Shown here: positions 1 through 4,861 of the stretch, piece after piece | How positions within the stretch are numbered: the first letter of the stretch is position 1 | How the letters are laid out: each line of letters opens with the position of its first letter | Source: Thermoplasmata archaeon | Lineage (GTDB): Archaea > Thermoplasmatota > Thermoplasmata > Lutacidiplasmatales > UBA184 | Direction: 5' to 3' | Assembly (NCBI GenBank): GCA_021828715.1 | Contig: JAJZDF010000039.1 | Coordinates: 1 to 6,315 of the forward strand | DNA length: 6,315 nt | Made by a program: the position numbers and the translations under genes | The notes under the pieces: generated by a model | What the model saw: only the letters and a program-made list of their open reading frames with translations | The model's database searches: none | Told to the model about the DNA's origin: nothing

Positions 1-111
1 TACTACGAGGGGAACGGGCGGCCGTTCCAGCCGTTCGCCTCCCGACGGCTCCACACCGTCGCGCCGCCCCCGAGCGGGGATTCCCCGGTCCCCCCGCCGG
101 CGCGGGGCTGA
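1..111 (+). CDS. C-terminal tail of an unidentified protein (partial, 5' end outside the window)
   Basis: Reading frame 1 is open from the window edge to a TGA at 109-111 and gives 36 residues beginning YYEGNGRPFQPFASRRLHT and ending in a Pro/Gly/Ala-rich stretch (APPPSGDSPVPPPARG). I think it is coding because nearly every codon ends in G or C (only CGA and GAT do not), while the two other + frames have many more A/T third positions; that is the codon pattern of the real genes here. The Pro-rich end looks like a disordered tail. I do not recognise the family. The gene runs towards the ATPase operon, so the two transcription units converge in the 131 bases that separate their stop codons. No start codon is visible. 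Confidence 0.5.
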   Translation, partial: YYEGNGRPFQPFASRRLHTVAPPPSGDSPVPPPARG

Positions 112-144
112 GCCCCCCGGTCGGCTGCCGCCCCGGCCTCCGCG

Positions 145-162
145 GGGCCCGCCGGCGGGTCC
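145..162. repeat. GC-rich inverted repeat between convergent genes
   Basis: The 12 bases at 148-159 (CCCGCCGGCGGG) are a perfect palindrome. Pairing extends to 145-162 with one G-T wobble. It lies in the non-coding space between the two convergent stop codons. It could be a transcript-end structure or just a product of high GC. No T-rich tract follows on either strand, which archaeal termination would normally use. Confidence 0.35.
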
Positions 163-226
163 GGATGGAACGGGCGCCGCCGCTTCGGGCCGGACGGGCG
201 GAGCGGCCGACGGGCCTCCGAGAACG

Positions 227-244
227 GGACCGGGCGACCGGTTC
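227..244 (-). terminator. Possible hairpin at the 3' end of the atpC transcript
   Basis: ACCGG (229-233) and CCGGT (238-242) form a perfect five-base stem around a four-base loop. The loop is GCGA on the + strand and TCGC on the - strand. G228-T243 (wobble) and G227-C244 extend the stem to seven pairs. The structure overlaps the atpC stop codon (245-243 on the - strand). There is no T tract, so the role as a terminator or mRNA-end stabiliser is a guess from position and pairing. Confidence 0.3.
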
Positions 245-1319
245 AGATCCGGGGGACGAGGAGCGACCGCTCGAGCTCCTCCGTCGGCACGCCGTAGAGC
301 TTGCCGTAGACGATCCGTCGGAGGTCGCCGCGCTCGATCTCCGCCAGCAGCAGGAACGAGAAGAGGATGCAGACCGAGAGCGGGAAGCTGCGCAGCCGCT
401 TCAGCTCGGCCACGGTCCGCGCCCGCGTCAGCGACGACTCGAACGGGACGAGCGAGCCGTCCGTCGCGAACGCCGGAAGCCCCTCCCGGAGCGCCGGGAA
501 GCGCCCCTCGAGCTGTCCGACCAGCTCCGGGACGCCGCGGGCCGTATAGAGGTCGGCGACGCCGTCCCGCCCGAGCGTACCGCCCGGGAGGAACCGCTCG
601 AGGACCGCCTCGAGCGTAAGGCCGGCGGCCTTCCCCTTCAGCAAGAGGAGGACGTTCTTCGCGTCGACCTCCGAGCGGAGGAACTCCCGGACGACCCACT
701 CGTCGCCCTGGAAGAACCGGGACGACTCGAGCAGGGAGCGGTAGTAATCCCGCTGGAGGGCGGTGAGCAGCGGGAAGATGTTGTGCGTGCGGGCGTACGA
801 CTCGAGCAGCGGCAGCAGGACGGCGCCGTACCCGAAGCGGACGAGCTGCGTCGCGACCGCATCCAGCGTCGGGAGCGCGAGCAGGGAGCGGAAGTCGTCC
901 AGGCCCATCGTCCCGGCGGCGAGGCCGGCGGGCACCTCCCGGCTCGAGACGAGGAACGACTCGGTCTCGCGGACCGTCCGCCCCTCCGCCTTCGCGGAGA
1001 GGATCAGCCCGATGTTCTCGATGTCCCACCGCCGCAGGTAGGCGCGCATGAGGGCCTTCCCGGCGAACGACGCCGCCTCGATCAGGAGGCGCTGGCGTCG
1101 GACAAAGACGCGGTTGATCGCGACCTCCAGCGCCGCGGCCCCCTGATACGTCGCCCCGGCGGCGACGAGCTCGGGGCCGTAGACGGTCGGCTCGAGGATC
1201 TTGGCGATGTCCCCCAGGTCCTTCGTCCGGGCGAGCGCGGCGTAGGCGTCCTTCGGGAGGAGCGTCGGCTGGAGCGCCTTGAAGCGGCCGAGGGCGCTCG
1301 CGTAAGGGGAACCGGCCAT
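243..1319 (-). CDS. atpC: A-type ATP synthase subunit C (central-stalk/rotor adaptor, V-ATPase d family)
   Basis: This 358-residue protein is the funnel-shaped subunit that sits on the proteolipid ring and joins it to the central stalk of the archaeal A-type ATP synthase, at the inner face of the membrane. The family is built from three similar helical domains, and the matching signature recurs three times: DIENIGLILSAKAEG near residues 99-113, EVDAKNVLLLLKGKAAG near 217-233, and EIERGDLRRIVYGKLYG near 327-343. The length is normal for the family and the protein looks complete. The ATG at 1319 is preceded by a clear GGAGG ten bases upstream. It is the last gene of a K-E-C operon, 16 bases after atpE. 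The expected next gene, atpF, is absent: the - strand from 242 down to about 60 contains no ATG, GTG or TTG. Identification rests on the motifs and the neighbours E and K. Confidence 0.93.
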   Translation of the reverse strand: MAGSPYASALGRFKALQPTLLPKDAYAALARTKDLGDIAKILEPTVYGPELVAAGATYQGAAALEVAINRVFVRRQRLLIEAASFAGKALMRAYLRRWDIENIGLILSAKAEGRTVRETESFLVSSREVPAGLAAGTMGLDDFRSLLALPTLDAVATQLVRFGYGAVLLPLLESYARTHNIFPLLTALQRDYYRSLLESSRFFQGDEWVVREFLRSEVDAKNVLLLLKGKAAGLTLEAVLERFLPGGTLGRDGVADLYTARGVPELVGQLEGRFPALREGLPAFATDGSLVPFESSLTRARTVAELKRLRSFPLSVCILFSFLLLAEIERGDLRRIVYGKLYGVPTEELERSLLVPRI

Positions 1320-1329
1320 GCCCGGACGT

Positions 1330-1334
1330 CCTCC
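1330..1334 (-). promoter_or_regulatory. Shine-Dalgarno site for atpC
   Basis: On the - strand GGAGG lies in the 16-base gap between the atpE stop and the atpC ATG, with a ten-base spacer. It is the clearest ribosome binding site in the window and fixes the atpC start at 1319. The neighbouring atpE start has no comparable site. Confidence 0.7.
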
Positions 1335-1335
1335 G

Positions 1336-1887
1336 TCAGGCGAGGAGGGCCCGGACCCGGTCCTCGCGGAGCCGCAGGAGCTCGTCGAAACTGAGGCTCA
1401 GGCGCCGCTTGCCGTCGGGCGTCTCCGCGATCAGCCCGCCGAGGATCGGTTGAGGGGTGGGATCGAATCCGCGGCCGGCGAGGCTCTTCAGCAGCGCGGC
1501 GTCCTCGGCGCGGCCCGAGAGGCGGACATCCTTGCCGAATTCGTCGCTCGCCACCGCCGACATCCGGCGCAGGACCTCCGGATACTCGTCGCCCTGCGTG
1601 AAATCGCGCAGGAGGGCGCGGACGCTGTCGAGGGAGGCGCTCATCGCCCGCTCCTCCGCTTCGTAGACGAGCTTGCGGGCCCGCATACGGGCGCCGGCGA
1701 CGCGCTGGGCGCGCTCCCGGCGCGCCTCGGCCTCGGCCTGCGTCCGTCCCTCCGTCCGGATCGCCGCCGCACGCTCGTCCCGCTCGCGGAGCAGCCGTGC
1801 CTTCTCGGTCTCGAGCTGCTGCCGCACCTCCGCCTGCTCCCGCTCCGCGCGGGTTTGGATCTCGGCGAGGAGGCGGTCGAGCGTCAT
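1336..1887 (-). CDS. atpE: A-type ATP synthase subunit E (peripheral stalk)
   Basis: This 183-residue protein is a stator component. It normally pairs with subunit H in a long coiled coil that holds the catalytic A3B3 head still against the rotating ring. Residues 1-90 are almost entirely Glu, Arg, Ala, Gln and Leu, with no Pro or Cys and almost no Gly, as expected for a long helical coiled coil. From about residue 95 the sequence turns globular, and the end (GGLIAETPDGKRRLSLSFDE, about 150-169) matches the conserved C-terminal domain of V/A-type E subunits. Length is typical. The ATG at 1887 follows the atpK stop by 12 bases with no good Shine-Dalgarno motif, so translation may depend on coupling to atpK. 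No gene for its partner H is in the window; H genes are small and often lie upstream of I and K in archaea. Confidence 0.92.
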   Translation of the reverse strand: MTLDRLLAEIQTRAEREQAEVRQQLETEKARLLRERDERAAAIRTEGRTQAEAEARRERAQRVAGARMRARKLVYEAEERAMSASLDSVRALLRDFTQGDEYPEVLRRMSAVASDEFGKDVRLSGRAEDAALLKSLAGRGFDPTPQPILGGLIAETPDGKRRLSLSFDELLRLREDRVRALLA

Positions 1888-1899
1888 CGACAGGACGCT

Positions 1900-2121
1900 C
1901 TACAGGATGCCGGCCAGCAGGATGTACCCCAGCACGAACCCGATGATCCAGAGCGTCTCGGGGATCACGAAGAAGAACAGGACCCGCCCGAACAGTTCCG
2001 GCTTCTCGGCGTAAATCCCCATGCCGGCGGCGCCGATACCGGACTGGGCCATGCCCGTCCCGATGAGCCCTCCGGCGATGGCGATCCCGGCGGCGAGCGA
2101 AGCATACGGATCCGCGACCAT
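1900..2121 (-). CDS. atpK: A-type ATP synthase subunit K (proteolipid, membrane rotor ring)
   Basis: This 73-residue, two-helix membrane protein forms the ion-carrying ring of the ATP synthase. Helix 1 (about residues 8-36) is rich in Gly and Ala. A short polar loop with EKPELFG (39-45) follows. Helix 2 (about 47-72) carries the ion-binding glutamate E55 in the typical FVIPETLW context. The size is that of a standard single-hairpin proteolipid, not a duplicated 16-kDa form. I chose the ATG at 2121, not an in-frame ATG at 2166, because the upstream extension (MGYIPDLSRPRRSGT) would run through the TATA box, is not proteolipid-like, and starting at MVADPYASL gives a normal N-terminus. A weak Shine-Dalgarno (AGGT) lies about eight bases upstream. 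It is the first gene of the K-E-C operon. Q26 in helix 1 together with E55-T56 in helix 2 resembles Na+-binding rotor rings. Confidence 0.94.
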   Translation of the reverse strand: MVADPYASLAAGIAIAGGLIGTGMAQSGIGAAGMGIYAEKPELFGRVLFFFVIPETLWIIGFVLGYILLAGIL

Positions 2122-2151
2122 GGTCCCTGACCTTCGCGGCCGAGAAAGGTC

Positions 2152-2164
2152 GGGTATATAACCC
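2152..2164 (-). promoter_or_regulatory. Archaeal TATA box for the atpK-E-C operon
   Basis: The - strand reads GGGTTATATACCC, the most AT-rich stretch in this part of a very GC-rich window. Its centre is about 37 bases from the atpK ATG at 2121. Archaeal transcription usually starts 25-27 bases downstream of the box centre, which would put the start near 2132 and give a leader of about 11 bases, just enough for the weak AGGT site. It lies about 60 bases after the VKOR gene stop, so the ATPase genes likely have their own promoter. Confidence 0.72.
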
Positions 2165-2183
2165 ACGCCATTTCGGTCGCCGA

Positions 2184-2200
2184 GGGTCCTCCGAGGATCC
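2184..2200 (-). repeat. Small hairpin between the VKOR gene and the atpK promoter
   Basis: GGGTCCT (2184-2190) pairs with AGGATCC (2194-2200) around a three-base loop, seven pairs including one G-T wobble. It starts 24 bases past the VKOR stop and sits upstream of the atpK TATA box. It could mark the end of the upstream transcript. No T tract follows, so this is tentative. Confidence 0.25.
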
Positions 2201-2224
2201 GCACGGCGGCGTCCCCGCTCCCGC

Positions 2225-2695
2225 TCAGGCCGGGTCCGTGGCGGGAGGGGCGCCGTGGCTCCGCCGGTAGGCCCGCCGCGCGAGGCCGATCGCCCCGATC
2301 CAGGCCGCGACCCCGCAGGCGTAGGCGGTGAGGCAGACGGGGCAGAGGCCGCCGATCTCCGCGAGCTCGACGTACAGGAAGTAGGCGGCGACCCCGACCC
2401 CCGCCGTCGTCACGACCAGGAGCAGGTAGGTCAGCCGGGCGTCCCCCCGGCGGCGGGACGCGATCGCCGCCAGGATCAGGATCAGCAGGAATCCCCCGAT
2501 CCCCCAGAGATAATCCTGGATCCCGAGGGTCGTCGTCTTCCCGCTCTCCGCGATCAACGCGCAGGAGAAGAACGTGTTGACGGTGCAGACCGCCGTGAGC
2601 GAGAGATCGTAGAACTCGATCCCTGCGAAGACCGCCACGATCAGGCCGAGCAGGGATCCGAGCGACAGGAGGGTCCGGTACGTACGGGCGCGCAT
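2225..2695 (-). CDS. VKOR-like membrane thiol oxidoreductase
   Basis: This 156-residue protein belongs to the vitamin K epoxide reductase (VKOR) family. In prokaryotes these proteins reoxidise DsbA-like thioredoxin-fold partners and pass the electrons to a quinone. Four hydrophobic helices are visible at about 9-29, 58-79, 88-109 and 118-139. All the key residues are present: loop cysteines C37 and C45 (CTVNTFFSC, CX7C, the same spacing as C43/C51 of human VKOR), S51 six residues after the second loop cysteine as in human Ser57, and the active-site CPVC at 118-121 at the start of helix 4. There is no fused thioredoxin domain; the DUF929 protein encoded 7 bases upstream very likely fills that role. 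The ATG at 2695 is weakly preceded by AGGAAG overlapping the end of the previous gene, suggesting coupled translation. The basic tail (RRAYRRS) should be cytoplasmic. The family call is firm; the physiological substrate is inferred. Confidence 0.9.
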   Translation of the reverse strand: MRARTYRTLLSLGSLLGLIVAVFAGIEFYDLSLTAVCTVNTFFSCALIAESGKTTTLGIQDYLWGIGGFLLILILAAIASRRRGDARLTYLLLVVTTAGVGVAAYFLYVELAEIGGLCPVCLTAYACGVAAWIGAIGLARRAYRRSHGAPPATDPA

Positions 2696-2702
2696 CGGCT
2701 TC

Positions 2703-3866
2703 CTAGATCTGGGCGAGGTCGGCGGCCACGCCGGTCCGGACCGTCGACGACCAGTGGTATTCGTTCGCCAGGTACCCGACCGGCGCCCCGGTCGCTTTCA
2801 CGAGATACGCCATGATCCAGTACGCCTGGGGGCTGATCGCCGACCACGCCGACCCGCTCTCGGTCCGCAGCTGGTTGGCGACCTGGCCCGCGCCCGTGCC
2901 GCTCGTGCTGGCGTAGGTGTAGGCCGAGAGCGTCGGCGGGTCGATCACCGTGGAGCCGCCGTGGATGTACTGGCCGTTGACCGCCACGAACGGGATGCTG
3001 CTGCCCGAATACGCCGCGACGTACGCCGACTGGTAGCAGTTCGTCGTCGCCGGGAACGTCCCGTCGACCCCCGAGAGGTCCTCGCTGACGACGAACGTGA
3101 CGTTGTTGCTGGTGAGCTGGGTGTTCCCGAGGACCATCTCCGGCGTCCCGGGATAGACGTCGCTCAAGCTCGAGAACCCGGTATAATTTCCGGAGACCGA
3201 ACCGAACTCGGTGAGCGCCTTGAAGATCGCCCAGCTGCTCGCCGAGCAGTAGGGGCACCAGCTCGCCCCGTAGAAGTAGAGGATCGGCTTGCCGCCCTCC
3301 TGCCACGGCGCGACGTTCGCCACCTTCCATCCCGCCCCCGGCTGGTTCGAGAGGGCCGCCGCGGGCGGCAGGTACGGGCACCCGAAGATCAACGAGCCGG
3401 CCAGGGCGACCACCCCGGCGAAGATCAGCCCGAGGACGATCCCCGAGATCACGGTCGTCCGGAAGACCCGGTTCCATCGACGGGCGCTCCGCAGCAGCCC
3501 GAAGAGGAGGAGGGCGGCGGCGACCGCCAGGAGGAGCAGGATCCAGGGGACCAGGGGCAGGATGAGTCCGACCGGCGACGGCGCCACAAAGGCGAGCGCG
3601 GCCCAGACGGCGATGAGCGGCGTGAACAGGTAGCCGAGGCGGGCGAGCGACCAGGTGCGGTCCTGACCGTCCCCGCCCCGCCGGATCGGCCGTTCGGTGG
3701 AGGCCGTCTCCCGCGCCCGGCCCTGCCGCCGGCGGTAGATCACCCGGAGCGCGTGGCCCGGGTCGGCCCCCGCGGCCGCCCGGAATCCGACCTTCGGATC
3801 CTCCGCGATCTCCTCCCAGTCCCAGCCGTTCTTCCGGAGCTGGTCGACGCGGTCCCAATCCACCAT
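2703..3866 (-). CDS. DUF929-type membrane-anchored thioredoxin-fold protein (likely disulfide partner of VKOR)
   Basis: This 387-residue protein has three parts. Residues 1-70 are charged and Trp-rich (WDRVDQLRKNGWDWEEIAED, then a basic RRR region) and should be cytoplasmic. Three membrane helices follow at about 77-95, 99-125 and 134-161, with the basic RSARRWNRVFR loop (126-136) between the second and third, which predicts N-inside, C-outside. The external domain has a thioredoxin-like active site GASWCPYCS (C204, C207) after the strand KPILYFY, and a likely cis-proline strand at SIPFVAVNG (P292). Extra cysteines are C163, just outside helix 3, and C277. Two N-glycosylation sequons (N227-Y-T, N255-V-T) and a Ser/Thr-rich composition fit surface exposure. 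I infer that it forms or shuffles disulfides in secreted proteins and is recycled by the VKOR protein directly downstream. The ATG at 3866 is the first sensible start after the divergent promoter. The DUF929 name is by recognition of motif and context. Confidence 0.85.
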   Translation of the reverse strand: MVDWDRVDQLRKNGWDWEEIAEDPKVGFRAAAGADPGHALRVIYRRRQGRARETASTERPIRRGGDGQDRTWSLARLGYLFTPLIAVWAALAFVAPSPVGLILPLVPWILLLLAVAAALLLFGLLRSARRWNRVFRTTVISGIVLGLIFAGVVALAGSLIFGCPYLPPAAALSNQPGAGWKVANVAPWQEGGKPILYFYGASWCPYCSASSWAIFKALTEFGSVSGNYTGFSSLSDVYPGTPEMVLGNTQLTSNNVTFVVSEDLSGVDGTFPATTNCYQSAYVAAYSGSSIPFVAVNGQYIHGGSTVIDPPTLSAYTYASTSGTGAGQVANQLRTESGSAWSAISPQAYWIMAYLVKATGAPVGYLANEYHWSSTVRTGVAADLAQI

Positions 3867-3890
3867 CCGACGCTCGCTACGCCCCCGCCC

Positions 3891-3903
3891 TTTTTCCTCT
3901 TTA
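3891..3903 (-). promoter_or_regulatory. Possible promoter element for the DUF929-VKOR unit
   Basis: The - strand reads GTAAAGAGGAAAAA, an A-rich island in a GC-rich gap, 25-37 bases before the DUF929 ATG at 3866. The distance suits an archaeal core promoter with a very short leader, but the sequence is not a good TATA match. It could instead be a purine-rich BRE-like element. Confidence 0.35.
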
Positions 3904-3929
3904 CCCCCCGGGGCAGCCGTCCCTCGGGG

Positions 3930-3936
3930 CTTTTAC
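3930..3936 (+). promoter_or_regulatory. TATA-like element for the rnz-hutI unit (probably leaderless)
   Basis: CTTTTAC stands out among G/C runs. Its centre is about 26 bases before the ATG at 3959, so transcription would begin at or next to the start codon. That supports a leaderless rnz transcript and argues against the in-frame GTG at 3947, which would lie upstream of the predicted transcription start. No Shine-Dalgarno sequence is seen before 3959, which agrees. Confidence 0.5.
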
Positions 3937-3958
3937 CCGGCCCGGGGTGCCGCGGCCG

Positions 3959-4861
3959 ATGCGGATCACGTTCCTCGGCACCGCCGGCTCCTGGCCGACC
4001 AAGGACCGCTCGGCCAGCGCGATCGCCGTCGACACCGAGCGGGAGCAGATCCTCCTCGACTGCGGGGAGGGGACCCAGCGGCAGTTCTTCCGGTCGAGCG
4101 CCTCGTTCATGCGGGTGCGCCGGATCTTCCTCACCCACTTCCACGGCGACCACTTCCTCGGCCTCCCGGGGCTCGTGCAAAGCATGAATCTCAACCACCG
4201 GGCGGAGCCGCTCGATATCTACGGCCCCCCGGACGCGGAGGAGATGGTGGGACGGGCGCTCGGGATGGGGTACTTCACCCAGCGCTTCCCGATCGCGGTG
4301 CACCCGCTCCGCCCCGGCGACTCGGTCGAGCTCGACGGCTACCGCGTCCGGACGGCGCGGGCGGAGCACCCGGTCCCGGCGCTCGCCTATCGGATCGAGG
4401 AGGGCCCGAAGCGCGGCCGCTTCGACGGGGAGCTCGCCCGGTCGCTCGGGATCCGCGGCCCGGATTTCGGCCGCCTCGAGCGGGGGGAGGCGGTACGCGT
4501 CGGGGCGAGGGTCGTGCACCCCGAGGAGGTGCTCGGGCCGCCCCGGCCGGGGAGGTCGATCGTCTACTCCGGCGACTCCGCCCCCAGCGAGGAGATCCGG
4601 CGGCTCGCCGAGCGCGCCAGCGTGCTCATCCACGAGGCGACCGCCGCCCAGGCCCTCGAGGCGGAGGCGAACTCCTGGGGCCACTCCTCCGCCCGCCAGG
4701 CGGCCGAGCTCGCCCGCGCCGCGGAGGCGAGCGTCCTCTTCCTGACCCACTTCTCCTCCCGCTACAAGGACCTCGAGCCGCTCGAGGAGGAGGCCCGGAT
4801 CGTCTTCCCCGGCTCGCGGGCCGCCCGCGACCTTCTCGATCACCCGGTCCTCCAGGTATGA
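3959..4861 (+). CDS. rnz: Ribonuclease Z (tRNase Z, tRNA 3'-end processing)
   Basis: This 300-residue metallo-beta-lactamase-fold nuclease cuts the 3' trailer from tRNA precursors after the discriminator base, using two zinc ions. It starts with the typical MRITFLGTAGSWPT. The zinc motif HFHGDH is at 60-65 (H60, H62, D64, H65), and the other expected ligands are H137, D206 (in IVYSGDSAP) and H264 (LFLTHFSSRY). The GHSS motif with H242 is typical of tRNase Z and separates it from other beta-lactamase-fold proteins. The segment 149-178 (GPKRGRFDGELA and following) corresponds to the conserved insert before the GD motif in short-form RNase Z. Length fits the short form. I chose the ATG at 3959 over the GTG at 3947 because MRITFLGT is the family N-terminus and the TATA-like box fits it. 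The stop overlaps the hutI start in ATGA. Confidence 0.95.
   Translation: MRITFLGTAGSWPTKDRSASAIAVDTEREQILLDCGEGTQRQFFRSSASFMRVRRIFLTHFHGDHFLGLPGLVQSMNLNHRAEPLDIYGPPDAEEMVGRALGMGYFTQRFPIAVHPLRPGDSVELDGYRVRTARAEHPVPALAYRIEEGPKRGRFDGELARSLGIRGPDFGRLERGEAVRVGARVVHPEEVLGPPRPGRSIVYSGDSAPSEEIRRLAERASVLIHEATAAQALEAEANSWGHSSARQAAELARAAEASVLFLTHFSSRYKDLEPLEEEARIVFPGSRAARDLLDHPVLQV

Noticed and set aside
1..242. atpF continuing the ATPase operon after atpC
   Set aside because: No ATG, GTG or TTG exists on the - strand between 242 and about 60, and codon bias at 1-111 favours the + strand.
165..1394. A 409-codon + strand frame antisense to atpC
   Set aside because: It is Arg/Glu/Leu-rich without domains, and the opposite strand encodes a well-supported subunit C with threefold repeats. 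Considered and dropped as an antisense gene.
2122..2166. Longer atpK start at the in-frame ATG at 2166
   Set aside because: The extra 15 residues would be encoded by the TATA box region and are unlike proteolipid N-termini.
2641..3858. A 405-codon - strand frame overlapping the DUF929 gene in another frame
   Set aside because: It lacks hydrophobic helices or motifs and is rich in Arg, Gly and Pro, whereas the chosen frame has membrane helices and WCPYC.
3947..3958. Alternative GTG start for rnz adding four residues
   Set aside because: It would lie before the predicted transcript start, and the family begins at MRITFLGT.
2754..4187. A 477-codon open frame on the + strand across the DUF929 gene and the rnz start
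   Set aside because: The product is Arg/Pro/Asp-rich with no recognisable domain, crosses the divergent promoter, and is antisense to a clear thioredoxin-fold protein. High GC removes stop codons from shadow frames.
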